DNA of 64,000 nt from Prochlorococcus marinus CUG1433 (lineage in GTDB: Bacteria; Cyanobacteriota; Cyanobacteriia; PCC-6307; Cyanobiaceae): NCBI GenBank assembly GCA_017644425.1, contig JAEPLN010000001.1, positions 1,488,001 to 1,552,000 of the forward strand, written 5' to 3'. Under the pieces are notes generated by a model. It was not told where the DNA came from and did not search any database. It saw nothing but the letters and a program-made list of their open reading frames with translations. The position numbers and the translations under genes are program-made. How positions within the stretch are numbered: position 1 is the first letter of the stretch; each line of letters starts with the position of its first letter. Positions 20,474 to 27,721 of this stretch are shown in pieces.

Positions 20474-20632
20474 TTAAGGCTTGCTATTTTGATTTTTGAA
20501 TTTAAATTCAAAAAATGAAATTAATAAAATTAAGATACATCCTAAGCAACTTCCTATTAAACCAAAAACAATTGTTGTAAAGCCATCATCGTAGCCATAT
20601 TGTAGTTGTGGTAAGTGAGGGGGTATTGGCAT
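20474..20632 (-). CDS. Small single-helix membrane protein
   Basis: 52 residues by hand translation: MPIPPHLPQLQYGYDDGFTT, then a helix IVFGLIGSCLGCILILLISF and a basic end. No family recognised. Its ATG overlaps the stop of the upstream gene in a TAATG arrangement, a sign of translational coupling and that both are real genes. Confidence 0.65.
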   Translation of the reverse strand: MPIPPHLPQLQYGYDDGFTTIVFGLIGSCLGCILILLISFFEFKFKNQNSKP

Positions 20633-20793
20633 TATTTTTCAACAGAATTTTCAATATCTTCCAGTAAATGTTTAGTTGATCTACTAAAACCATTTGTTTT
20701 TAAATAGTTTTGAGCCTCTCTAAACTTTTCAGCTACTCTTTTTGCATAAGGAGTATTCATGGAATTTTGAGTCATGTTCAAAATGCGACTCAT
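20632..20793 (-). CDS. Small soluble hypothetical protein
   Basis: 53 residues, MSRILNMTQNSMNTPYAKRV then AEKFREAQNYLKTNGFSRST. Internal ATGs at codons 7 and 12 are alternative starts. Helical and basic. Coupled by TAATG to the following membrane peptide gene, so the two products may act together. Confidence 0.62.
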   Translation of the reverse strand: MSRILNMTQNSMNTPYAKRVAEKFREAQNYLKTNGFSRSTKHLLEDIENSVEK

Positions 20794-20937
20794 TTTATAA
20801 TCTGATTAAGGTAAACCCTTGATAAGTATTCAAAAATACAAGAATATAAAAATAGGATTTTTTACTTACTAAGAAATTTATTGTGAAAAGTTCTTGATTC
20901 TCCAATTTAAAGTTTTTTCAAATTAGAAAAATTGATA

Positions 20938-21222
20938 ATGACAAATATATTATTAATTCTTTTTTTTGTACTTTTATTATTATTATTTTTTTATTCAAAA
21001 CGAAATAGAGGGTTAGCCCAAAAAACAACAATTATTCCAACTTATGTAACTTTTTTAAAAGAACAAGAATTTAATCCTGACATAAGTACTGATAATTGGG
21101 ATTTACACAAACTTAGATTAGATAAATTTAAAAGATCACAATATAAGGGATTAACCTTCTTCGTAAGTTCAGAAAATAGAATTTACTATCTTTCTGAAGA
21201 AGGGGACAAGGTGTATTGCTAA
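20938..21222 (+). CDS. Hypothetical protein with N-terminal membrane anchor
   Basis: 94 residues from the ATG at 20938. The N-terminal helix MTNILLILFFVLLLLLFFYS is followed by a basic stop-transfer KRNRG and a soluble tail with FKRSQYKGLTFFVSSENRIY. No family recognised. Confidence 0.65.
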   Translation: MTNILLILFFVLLLLLFFYSKRNRGLAQKTTIIPTYVTFLKEQEFNPDISTDNWDLHKLRLDKFKRSQYKGLTFFVSSENRIYYLSEEGDKVYC

Positions 21223-21275
21223 CAAATGAAATTAATTTTATAAATAAGAAAAGCCGATAGAAATTAAAAATATTA

Positions 21276-21527
21276 ATGAAGTATTTTTTTTTATTATCAG
21301 AAAAGTTCTATAGGTTTATTGAATGGGAGTGGAATACTTTAAAAAATCTAAGAAGAACAAAAAGAAAGAATTTTTTTCTAAGAGGATCATTTGCTTTATT
21401 TAGTTTATTCTCTATTCTTTTTTTAATATTTTCTCCTCCTATCGCTTTTGGATTGTTATTTGGAGAGGGATTGAAATTTAGTGCTTTTTTTATTTGGATA
21501 TGGATTTTAAATTTGAAGTTTTTTTGA
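21276..21527 (+). CDS. Small membrane protein, unknown
   Basis: 83 residues, basic N-terminal half (LKNLRRTKRKNFFLRG) and two hydrophobic stretches toward the C-terminus. No family recognised. It lies 53 bp after the preceding orphan and 57 bp before the next on the same strand. Confidence 0.55.
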   Translation: MKYFFLLSEKFYRFIEWEWNTLKNLRRTKRKNFFLRGSFALFSLFSILFLIFSPPIAFGLLFGEGLKFSAFFIWIWILNLKFF

Positions 21528-21584
21528 AAATTTATAATTTATTTCTCTAGATTATTTAGAATTAAGAATATAAAAATTTACCCT

Positions 21585-21800
21585 ATGCCAAAAATATTCA
21601 AACAAAATAAGTTTGCTTTGTTGGGAGCCAATATATTAATAATTTTACTTTGGGTAAATATATCTTCTTTTTTGATGAATTTATTTCAAAGTGAAAATGC
21701 CCCATTTTATATATACAAAATTTCTTTTTTAATCAGATTCCTTCCTCCTATTTGGGTTACATGGTTCCTATGGATAAAAAGAGGTGGTTTAAAAAGATAA
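21585..21800 (+). CDS. Small membrane protein, unknown
   Basis: 71 residues with two predicted helices (FALLGANILIILLWVNISSF and FLIRFLPPIWVTWFLWI). No family recognised. Third of a run of small orphan genes on the plus strand; a hairpin-rich stretch with a terminator follows. Confidence 0.55.
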   Translation: MPKIFKQNKFALLGANILIILLWVNISSFLMNLFQSENAPFYIYKISFLIRFLPPIWVTWFLWIKRGGLKR

Positions 21801-21840
21801 ATTACAAAAGCATTTTTAAGGATTTACTATAAAAACAAAT

Positions 21841-21932
21841 CAGTTAAAATCTGGAAGCTTACTTGAAATTTTCATGTAAGAATTAGGTAATTGAGAGATT
21901 GTTTTTAGCTAAGAAACAATCTCTTTTTTTTT
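21841..21932 (+). ncRNA. Candidate small RNA or structured 3' UTR
   Basis: Two strong hairpins lie in the 208-bp gap after the last plus-strand orphan. The first is CTTACTTGAAA-T-TTTCATGTAAG (about 21859-21881, one internal mismatch, so a small loop). The second is a 10-bp terminator stem with a long T-run. Spacing and terminator are typical of small cyanobacterial RNAs, but a 3' UTR of the 71-residue gene is equally possible. No promoter was identified with confidence. Confidence 0.4.
21894..21931 (+). terminator. Rho-independent terminator
   Basis: Perfect stem AGAGATTGTTT / AAACAATCTCT with loop TTAGCTAAG followed by eight or more T. Confidence 0.85.
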
Positions 21933-22008
21933 ATAAATTTTTTTTCATAAAAAAGTGTTTGTCAGTATCCCTATTGACAAACACTCATGACGATCAAATT
22001 TTTAAAAA

Positions 22009-22188
22009 TTAAACAGGTAATCTATTATCAATTTCCACCACTCCAGAGTCCATAAGACGGCCGATTTTAATAACTAAAGCCATATCTAGCCTCGAGAATT
22101 CAGATTGATGGTTAGTTATCCAATCAAGTTCAGAGAGAGTTATTACTCCTAAAGTATTTACTTTAAGAAAAAGTAAGCCTAAATTCAT
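22009..22188 (-). CDS. Small hypothetical protein downstream of hli genes
   Basis: 59 residues, MNLGLLFLKVNTLGVITLSE then LDWITNHQSEFSRLDMALVI, ending DSGVVEIDNRLPV. Looks like a small helical DNA-binding-sized protein but no family is certain. It begins 2 bp after the hli stop codon on the same strand and is probably in the hli transcript. Confidence 0.68.
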   Translation of the reverse strand: MNLGLLFLKVNTLGVITLSELDWITNHQSEFSRLDMALVIKIGRLMDSGVVEIDNRLPV

Positions 22189-22189
22189 T

Positions 22190-22318
22190 TTAAAAAATTC
22201 CTGGGATTATCCAGCCGAATAAGCCATAATTTACAACTAATGCAAATAAGCCCATCATTGCCATTCTTCCATTAGTCCTCTCGGCGTTTTGCCAATAAGT
22301 TGGTTTTGAATTTTCCAT
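22190..22318 (-). CDS. hli: High-light-inducible protein (42 aa)
   Basis: Hand-translated 42-residue peptide with the chlorophyll-binding helix AERTNGRMAMMGLFALVVNY and C-terminal GLFGWIIPGIF. The ExxNGRxAM motif supplies the Glu/Asn/Arg chlorophyll ligands. HLIPs are single-helix thylakoid proteins that protect newly made chlorophyll and photosystems under light stress. Third in a run of hli genes on this strand. Confidence 0.95.
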   Translation of the reverse strand: MENSKPTYWQNAERTNGRMAMMGLFALVVNYGLFGWIIPGIF

Positions 22319-22353
22319 TTTTTTTGGGGTATAGGTTTATTAAATAATTTGTT

Positions 22354-22614
22354 TTAAACGAAACCAGGAATTATTTGACCTGTTGTTAGGTATGCTCCAA
22401 TAGCAGCAATTAGTCCAAGCATTGCGAATCTTCCGTTAAGAGTTTCAGCAACAACTTTTTCTTTTTCGATTGTTTTGGTTTTTGTGTTTGTGTTTTTCAT
22501 TTGATAAGAAGATAAATAGTTTAAATTTTCATTTTGAAATTGCTTGGTTAGATAAGCAACGAGGGTGGCTGTAAAGAATACAATTACGGCTAAAAAACCT
22601 GAAAGTGGACTCAT
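22354..22614 (-). CDS. hli: High-light-inducible protein (86 aa) with extra N-terminal helix
   Basis: 86 residues from the ATG at 22614. An N-terminal membrane segment (MSPLSGFLAVIVFFTATLVA) precedes a charged linker and the HLI helix ETLNGRFAMLGLIAAIGAYL ending TGQIIPGFV. The start overlaps the preceding hli stop (TAATG), so I reject the longer open frame beginning at 22689. The extra helix makes this a two-span variant. Confidence 0.93.
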   Translation of the reverse strand: MSPLSGFLAVIVFFTATLVAYLTKQFQNENLNYLSSYQMKNTNTKTKTIEKEKVVAETLNGRFAMLGLIAAIGAYLTTGQIIPGFV

Positions 22615-22820
22615 TAAAAAATTCCAGGAATAATTTGTCCAGTTGAAACGTAAGCACCTACTAATGCAACAAGGCCAATCATTGCCCAACGTCCATTAAC
22701 TTTTTCAGCATTTTGCGGGTAGCTGTCGTATGAAACAGACTCATCTATGTAAGGACGTGTTTCAGTAGGAAACATGTTCTGTCTGCCACCTGATTCAGTA
22801 GTAACGTTTGAATTAGCCAT
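22614..22820 (-). CDS. hli: High-light-inducible protein (68 aa)
   Basis: 68 residues. Polar N-terminus followed by the HLI helix AEKVNGRWAMIGLVALVGAY and TGQIIPGIF end. First gene of the minus-strand hli operon (three hli genes plus a 59-aa protein). The upstream 300 bp probably carries the light-stress promoter. Confidence 0.95.
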   Translation of the reverse strand: MANSNVTTESGGRQNMFPTETRPYIDESVSYDSYPQNAEKVNGRWAMIGLVALVGAYVSTGQIIPGIF

Positions 22821-23122
22821 TTAAGTTTTGTAATTGTTAATTAATGTAACACTACTATTAATAAATGTAAAGTATTAACTCAAAATTAAGTTATTTTCCT
22901 ACTTTATACTACATAAATGTAACATAAACATGACATAAAAGTTAAATAATTGTTTTTTTGGCTTACTAAGCTTTACAGATTGGCTCGAAAGCTATTAAAA
23001 GTTCAATTTGTTGTTTAAGTATTTATTTTAAATCTTTATAAAGATATCAATTTGGTAGAAAAAACTACATCATTCTGAAATTTGAATAATTAGTTTTTAG
23101 ATATAACATTATTCACTTTATT
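22821..23122. promoter_or_regulatory. Divergent hli promoter region with AATGTAA repeats
   Basis: About 300 bp with no gene. AATGTAAC occurs at 22843-22850 and 22916-22923, and AATGTAA at 22864-22870, all on the plus strand between divergently transcribed hli genes. Function as a binding site is inference. AT-rich -10-like sequences abound, so no single promoter is called. Confidence 0.35.
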
Positions 23123-23251
23123 ATGGAATTCGCAAAAAAAATTATGACCGAAAAAGCTGAAAAGCTTAATGGTAAAGCCGCAATGCTTGGAATGTTTGCT
23201 CTTATAGGGGCTTATTATTTTACTGGTCAAATTCTTCCAGGAATTTTCTAG
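23123..23251 (+). CDS. hli: High-light-inducible protein (42 aa)
   Basis: 42 residues, MEFAKKIMTEKAEKLNGKAA then MLGMFALIGAYYFTGQILPG. It is an HLI helix in which the usual Arg of NGR is replaced by Lys (NGK), as seen in some family members. It is divergent from the three-gene hli operon and followed by a clear terminator, so it is monocistronic. Confidence 0.94.
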   Translation: MEFAKKIMTEKAEKLNGKAAMLGMFALIGAYYFTGQILPGIF

Positions 23252-23277
23252 TTACAATCCTTTTTAAATTTTTTTCA

Positions 23278-23299
23278 GGGCTTTATCAAGCCCTTTTTT
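23278..23299 (+). terminator. Rho-independent terminator after hli
   Basis: GGGCTT-TATC-AAGCCC followed by six T, 26 bp after the hli stop. Confidence 0.85.
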
Positions 23300-23323
23300 A
23301 CTGGATGATTATATTATTCCTTG

Positions 23324-24061
23324 TTAATTATCTAATAATTCAAATAATTTACTTATTAAAAGCTTTCTTTTAAAAAGAGTTTTATCAATATATTTTTTAT
23401 TCTCTTCTTTTAAAATTTCCTGACCATTTGAGCCCAACCCTTTTAAGACAAATTCTTTATCTTCTTTAATCCACTTATTTATCATTTCTCCTGTTGTCTC
23501 TACGTGGAATTGCAATCCGTAAGCCAAATTACCAATCCTAAAAAACTGTTCCTTACAACGTGCACTACTTGCAATGAGTACTGCTTTATTAGGTAATAAA
23601 ATCCTATCTCCGTGCCAATGCAGTACATGAAAAGGGTCTTCAAACAGTGCTTTAAAGTCTTTATTTGATTTATTAATAAAAATTTGAGACCATCCAATTT
23701 CTGGTAATGATTTTGGAGGTGATCCATATTTAAGAATTTCTACATCTCCTCCAGCAGCACTCGCTAGCAACTGAGCACCTAAGCAAACACCGATTATAGG
23801 TCTTTCATTTTCTAATTCTTTTTTTATAAAGTCTCTCTCTAACTTAAGCCAGGGATATCTGTCTGTTCCAATATCTTTAACTCCCATTGGTCCACCCATA
23901 ATTAAAATTAAGTCACCTTTTTTTGTTTGTGGCAGAGAATTTTTATTATCTAAACGAATAATTTCAATTTTCAAATCTCTTTCTTTAGCAAATTGTTCAA
24001 AAAGACCTGGCCCCTCTATTGCTAAATGCTGCAAAACTAATACGCGTCTTATTCTCTTCAT
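23324..24061 (-). CDS. Class I glutamine amidotransferase domain protein
   Basis: 245 residues. Nucleophile Cys93 in GVCLGAQLLASAAGG, oxyanion strand MGGPMGVKD, and catalytic His-Glu in LQFHVETTGEM. This is a stand-alone GATase1 of the GuaA-like/YfeJ type that would release ammonia from glutamine or hydrolyse gamma-glutamyl compounds; the partner and substrate are not identifiable. The start overlaps the previous gene by ATGA. Confidence 0.9.
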   Translation of the reverse strand: MKRIRRVLVLQHLAIEGPGLFEQFAKERDLKIEIIRLDNKNSLPQTKKGDLILIMGGPMGVKDIGTDRYPWLKLERDFIKKELENERPIIGVCLGAQLLASAAGGDVEILKYGSPPKSLPEIGWSQIFINKSNKDFKALFEDPFHVLHWHGDRILLPNKAVLIASSARCKEQFFRIGNLAYGLQFHVETTGEMINKWIKEDKEFVLKGLGSNGQEILKEENKKYIDKTLFKRKLLISKLFELLDN

Positions 24062-24354
24062 TCACTTTCCATTATTTCAGCTGATTCAGAACAGATATTG
24101 ACGCTAAACCACTTCATTGCCGACCAAGTATTTTCTTGGTATGTCCCTGCTGCAATACTTACAAAACAGTCATTTTCATACCAACTCCGATAACTGGGAG
24201 TTACTCCCGTTCCTTTTAATCTATTTTCTAATCCTTTTCCAAATTTTTTAACAACAAGATTTATAGCTTCATTCTCAACTTCTCTTTGCTTTTCATTAGC
24301 AAAACTTACTTGTGGTATAAAAAATAGAATTGATGCAAAAAGTAAACGTATCAT
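24058..24354 (-). CDS. Small exported hypothetical protein
   Basis: 98 residues with a signal peptide (MIRLLFASILFFIPQVSFAN, cleavage after SFA). The mature part has two Cys (NDCFVSIAAG and NICSESAE) that could form a disulfide. No family recognised. It overlaps the downstream amidotransferase gene by 4 bp and is probably co-transcribed. Confidence 0.75.
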   Translation of the reverse strand: MIRLLFASILFFIPQVSFANEKQREVENEAINLVVKKFGKGLENRLKGTGVTPSYRSWYENDCFVSIAAGTYQENTWSAMKWFSVNICSESAEIMESE

Positions 24355-24366
24355 TGAGTCTTTTCT

Positions 24367-24657
24367 TTATATGCAGTTAATTTCATATAGATTAATTAAT
24401 TTTTTAAAATCATCAACTCTATTTTGTCCATTTTTTAGTGGTCTTGAGGAGTCAAGAACGGATGCACAGCATAATTGCCAGCTAGATTTTTCATCTAATC
24501 CTAATTTCTTACATATATTTTTTGGGGCTTTGATAACTGTATTTATTTCTGCTATGTGTTGAGTAATTTCCCATAATTCTCCTTCAAGAAAGTCAAGTTC
24601 AATGCTTGATAATAATTCTGTAGCAACGTAATCCTTAACTAGCTCAGTTAATTCCAC
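24367..24657 (-). CDS. Small conserved hypothetical, paralogue of the gene at 42698
   Basis: 96 residues. The C-terminal half APKNICKKLGLDEKSSWQLC with LDSSRPLKNG aligns with APTHICEGLNLKKDTYWIMC and LDLHKPPKFG in the plus-strand gene at 42698-42997, so the two are paralogues. No domain name is known to me. First gene of a probable three-gene minus operon with the exported protein and the amidotransferase. Confidence 0.75.
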   Translation of the reverse strand: MELTELVKDYVATELLSSIELDFLEGELWEITQHIAEINTVIKAPKNICKKLGLDEKSSWQLCCASVLDSSRPLKNGQNRVDDFKKLINLYEINCI

Positions 24658-24714
24658 AATATTTTATTGGAGCAGAAGAAGTTAAATTATCTCTTAGTAT
24701 TTGTATAGCAAGAT

Positions 24715-24755
24715 AAAAAAAAAGGAGCTAGTTTCAACCTCATCTTGAAACTCCT
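24715..24755 (-). terminator. Terminator of the 45-aa peptide gene
   Basis: On the minus strand AGGAGTTTCAA-gatgagg-TTGAAAC(tag)CTCCT followed by nine T. It lies 17 bp after the stop of the small gene above it. Confidence 0.75.
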
Positions 24756-24771
24756 ATCGATAATTAAGAAA

Positions 24772-24909
24772 CTACATCATTTCGTATTGATCAAGTTTGG
24801 TTTTTAATTTTGTTGCTTGTTTAATTAATGACAAAGATTCTTTTCTGCCAGTTGAATTATTAGCCTGGACTATAAGATCAGCGTATTTCTTTGCGATTTT
24901 TTTTTCCAT
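24772..24909 (-). CDS. Small basic helical protein, paralogue of the gene at 44622
   Basis: 45 residues: MEKKIAKKYADLIVQANNST then GRKESLSLIKQATKL. It aligns along its length with MKKINKKYAEIMRQADNAVG / RKEVVSLLKKAA at 44622-44756 (shared KKYAxxxxQAxNxxGRKExxSLxKxA). It has its own terminator. Function unknown. Confidence 0.72.
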   Translation of the reverse strand: MEKKIAKKYADLIVQANNSTGRKESLSLIKQATKLKTKLDQYEMM

Positions 24910-25157
24910 GATTTAAGGTATTTAAGTACCGTTTTTGAATCTTTCAACTAGCGAGTAACAACTAGAAGTAGATAAGGAATCAACGGTTAAAACCTCAGAG
25001 TCAACAAATTGGAACGGGTTAACTCGTATTTTTAATTTATAATCAATTAATAAAAAAGCTGTTGGTATCTACGATTACATTGTTTTCAAACCCTGATTTA
25101 ATTTATAGTTATCCATAAATTAGATTAAAAATTTCAATTTTCTTTTTAATGCAATTA
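24910..25157. other. Intergenic stretch without a recognised gene
   Basis: About 250 bp between the 45-aa peptide gene and the terminator of the 101-aa gene. Both strands were read; no open frame with support. It must contain the promoter of the 45-aa gene. Confidence 0.4.
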
Positions 25158-25185
25158 ATAAAAAAAAGGGGGTTAAACCCCCCTT
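25158..25185 (-). terminator. Rho-independent terminator of the riboswitch-controlled gene
   Basis: Minus strand GGGGG-TTTAA-CCCCC followed by seven T (plus-strand G run 25168-25172, C run 25178-25182). Confidence 0.85.
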
Positions 25186-25209
25186 CGGTTTATTAAAAGA
25201 CCTAATTTA

Positions 25210-25515
25210 CTAATTACCTAAACCTAGAGGAGCCCAAAGAGTTGCTTCAGAACCTATAACAGGGACAATCCCTGTAGTTTTTGAATTAGAAACTTTATTT
25301 TTAACAATAGGAGTATCTTGTTCTCCTAAAGCTGCCCATAAAGTTGATTGATGAGCGATAACTGGTTGAACTTTTAATGGTTGAGATTGAAAAGAGGGCT
25401 TTTGGGTTCTTATAAGTTGGACTCCAAGAGAACCAACAATAAATGCTCCAAGAAAGCCTGCAAATACAGCAGTAATATTGTTACTACTTACTGAGGTAGA
25501 TACGTTATTAGACAT
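25210..25515 (-). CDS. Small membrane-anchored protein under a glutamine-riboswitch-like leader
   Basis: 101 residues from the ATG at 25515. A hydrophobic helix ITAVFAGFLGAFIVGSLGVQ lies near the N-terminus. The tail contains an internal repeat, VIAHQSTLWAALGEQ and VIGSEATLWAPLGLGN, so it carries two copies of a (S/A)TLWAxLG motif. Family unknown. The preceding 40-100 bp forms a glutamine-riboswitch-like structure and the transcript ends at a strong terminator, so this is a single-gene regulated unit. Confidence 0.72.
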   Translation of the reverse strand: MSNNVSTSVSSNNITAVFAGFLGAFIVGSLGVQLIRTQKPSFQSQPLKVQPVIAHQSTLWAALGEQDTPIVKNKVSNSKTTGIVPVIGSEATLWAPLGLGN

Positions 25516-25552
25516 AATAGTTATGTGACTAAATTTCATTTTTGACTGAAGT

Positions 25553-25604
25553 CCCCGTTCCTTGGCTTCAATCTTAATGCGGCTCGTAAAACGAGATGAA
25601 CGTT
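25553..25604 (-). promoter_or_regulatory. Glutamine riboswitch-like leader (glnA/downstream-peptide motif)
   Basis: Reading minus: P1 arm CGTTC (25598-25602), ATC, hairpin TCGT-TTT-ACGA, then a linker ending CCAAG, and P1 partner GAACG (25556-25560) followed by GGG. The CGTTCATC ... AAGGAACG frame is the hallmark of the glnA and Downstream-peptide RNA motifs, which bind glutamine and precede small genes in marine picocyanobacteria. An alternative stem (25544-25551 with 25566-25573) would compete with P1. It sits about 40 nt before the small membrane protein. Confidence 0.75.
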
Positions 25605-25608
25605 TATT

Positions 25609-25622
25609 GTAGTCTACGCTAC
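25609..25622 (-). promoter_or_regulatory. NtcA-type site overlapping the likely -10 element
   Basis: GTA-N8-TAC (25609-25611 and 25620-25622). On the minus strand it includes TACAAT, a good -10 placed 6-7 bp before the riboswitch start. A site in this place would repress, as NtcA does at gif genes, rather than activate. Binding is inference. Confidence 0.45.
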
Positions 25623-25701
25623 ATTTTAACTATAAGTACAATTTAATTTACAAGATGTTAATGGCAATACAAAAACTTATTAAAAAATAAGAAATTAAAT
25701 T

Positions 25702-25842
25702 TTAAAGTGAAGAAAATATATTTGAATTTTTTTGAGTAAAAAATAATTGATTATTTTCATAATTGTTTGCAGAATAACTTTCGGAAACAACAGTTCCGTG
25801 AGTTACCCCAAAAATAAAACCAAGTAAGATCGCTAAACGCAT
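25702..25842 (-). CDS. Very small putative exported peptide
   Basis: 46 residues: MRLAILLGFIFGVTHGTVVS then ESYSANNYENNQLFF. Signal-peptide-like N-terminus. No family recognised and no strong ribosome binding site, so the call rests on the clean open frame and hydrophobic start. Confidence 0.45.
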   Translation of the reverse strand: MRLAILLGFIFGVTHGTVVSESYSANNYENNQLFFTQKNSNIFSSL

Positions 25843-25917
25843 CCAAGTATATAAATTTGAAATTAATTTCCCTCGAATTAAGAATATATGATGTTGTTAT
25901 TTATACTAAATAATTTT

Positions 25918-26979
25918 TTATCCCCCAAGATATGACATTGATGGATGAATTTTTTGATTTTTGTCAGTTGTTTTCTCTAATACTTTAAATCGATCTTCAC
26001 TATAGTTATCTTCTCTAGCTTCCCAAATGCTCTTGATTTTATTTTCCAATTCATGGAGATTAATTGGTAGAGACAACCATGGTTTTAGATTTATACCTTC
26101 ATTAGAAAAAAGACATGTATAAGCATAACCATCGCTAGTTATCCTCAATCTATTACAATCCGAACAAAAAGGATTACTTATTGAAGAGATTGTACTTACA
26201 AAACTATTTGAATCACTCATGTACCATCTATTAGCAGTTTGACCCTCCTTTCTTCCGTATTCTTTTAATCGATGTTTCTTCTTTAATAGCCTAATAATTC
26301 TTTCGGAGAAAAAAACATCTGACGGCTGCCAATTATTAGATATCCCTACGTCCATATATTCAATGAAACGAATTTCTATAGACCTTTTTTTTGCAAAATC
26401 AACTAATTCAAAAATTTGATTATCATTAATCTCTTTTTTTATAACTGCATTTATTTTTAATTTTCCCGCCTTTGGATTAAATCCAGCATTAATTGCATGA
26501 TCTATTCCTTCAAGGACAGTAAATAATTTTTCTTTGCCAATAATTTTATTTTCCTCTCCAATCATGTTTGAAAAAATATCAGGATCAATCGCATCTAAAC
26601 TGACTGTTATGCGGTCTAAACCATTTTTAAAAAGCTCATTAGCTTTTTTCTTAGAGAGCAAATATCCATTTGTGGTTAGAGAAATATCCTGTAAATTAGC
26701 TACTGGATTTGATTCTTCTAATCTTTGCGATTTAATTTCATACAGAAGTTCATCTAATTGAGGACTCAATAAAGGTTCTCCTCCAGTGATTCTTAAAGAA
26801 TTTATCCCTAATCGACAACTGACTAAAATTAACTTTTTAAATTGTTCAATATTTAAAACATCCAAACTATAGTTCTCAGGCTTACAGTAGATACACGAAA
26901 AATTGCAATTTTGTTTAAGAGATAACCTTAAAACTTTTAACTTTCTTTTTCTATTATCCTCCAATTGCTTAAATCCCAT
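25918..26979 (-). CDS. moaA: GTP 3',8-cyclase (molybdenum cofactor)
   Basis: 353 residues, radical SAM enzyme. N-terminal cluster Cys25, Cys29 and Cys32 in CNFSCIYC; the second 4Fe-4S site is NPFCSDCNRLRITSDGYAYT followed by C; the C-terminus ends with the essential Gly-Gly (SYLGG). It converts GTP to 3',8-cyclo-GTP, the first step of molybdopterin synthesis with MoaC. It overlaps mobA by 11 bp, forming a mobA-moaA operon on the left edge of the nitrate block. Confidence 0.97.
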   Translation of the reverse strand: MGFKQLEDNRKRKLKVLRLSLKQNCNFSCIYCKPENYSLDVLNIEQFKKLILVSCRLGINSLRITGGEPLLSPQLDELLYEIKSQRLEESNPVANLQDISLTTNGYLLSKKKANELFKNGLDRITVSLDAIDPDIFSNMIGEENKIIGKEKLFTVLEGIDHAINAGFNPKAGKLKINAVIKKEINDNQIFELVDFAKKRSIEIRFIEYMDVGISNNWQPSDVFFSERIIRLLKKKHRLKEYGRKEGQTANRWYMSDSNSFVSTISSISNPFCSDCNRLRITSDGYAYTCLFSNEGINLKPWLSLPINLHELENKIKSIWEAREDNYSEDRFKVLEKTTDKNQKIHPSMSYLGG

Positions 26980-27574
26980 TATTCATATTCAAGAATTCTC
27001 TCTTGGAATTTATATTAATCAAATCTCCATTGTTTGCATAGAAATATTTATGGGGAATTTGATCAACCCATCCGAGAAAATTTTTCTTCCCAGAGGATAA
27101 CTTTTTTTTTAATTTAAAATGATTTTCTTCATTGATGGGATAAATTCCGAATAATGGTTGTGCAAGAATTCCATCATGGGATATTACCGCAAAATTTTGG
27201 TTTTCTTCCCATGATTTAAAAAGTGAATAAATTAATTTTGTATTCAAATTAGGCATATCGACTGGGATAATTAGGATATTTTTAGTAGTTTTTTTAAAAG
27301 ATGAAAAAATTTGTTCTATACAAGTTAAGGGTCCATCAAAGGGTTGGGCATCTGAAATAAACTCAACATTATTCCTTTTATCAACCTCCTTTGAATGAGA
27401 AGTATAATTTGATATTACAAAAGTCTCTAAATTAAGGTTATTTAATATTTTTATTTTGTGAGTCAGCCAATTGCCTCCTTCATGATGTTTAATTAATGCT
27501 TTATCAGATCCCATCCTTGAACTCTTGCCACCAGACAAAATGAATGCTTTAAATTTTTTATGTTTTATTTCCAT
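26969..27574 (-). CDS. mobA: Molybdenum cofactor guanylyltransferase
   Basis: 201 residues. The nucleotidyltransferase signature LSGGKSSRMGSDKALI (about residues 14-29) and metal-binding IPVDMPNLN identify MobA, which attaches GMP to Mo-molybdopterin to make the bis-MGD cofactor that NarB needs. It is first in the mobA-moaA operon. A perfect GTA-N8-TAC NtcA site lies 34 bp upstream, divergent from napA. Confidence 0.93.
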   Translation of the reverse strand: MEIKHKKFKAFILSGGKSSRMGSDKALIKHHEGGNWLTHKIKILNNLNLETFVISNYTSHSKEVDKRNNVEFISDAQPFDGPLTCIEQIFSSFKKTTKNILIIPVDMPNLNTKLIYSLFKSWEENQNFAVISHDGILAQPLFGIYPINEENHFKLKKKLSSGKKNFLGWVDQIPHKYFYANNGDLININSKREFLNMNNGI

Positions 27575-27607
27575 AACTTAGGTAATATTTTCCCACGAGT
27601 ATTTTAT

Positions 27608-27621
27608 GTATCGGATAATAC
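27608..27621 (-). promoter_or_regulatory. NtcA-type site upstream of mobA
   Basis: GTA TCGGATAA TAC, a perfect GTA-N8-TAC. On the minus strand TATTAC (27582-27587) lies 20 bp downstream as a possible -10, which would put the start of transcription at or near the mobA ATG. No -10 at correct spacing is seen in the napA direction. Confidence 0.5.
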
Positions 27622-27721
27622 CAATAATCAGATTACTAATTGCTCCCAATTTTGATTTTATTAGTGCTGACTATACATTCTAGTCTTTTAAAAAAGTTGT
27701 ATTTCTTAAAAACCAGATTTC

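Noticed and set aside
22615-22689. N-terminal extension of the 86-aa hli gene
   Set aside because: The extra 25 residues lie inside the preceding hli gene in another frame; the TAATG junction gives a better start at 22614.
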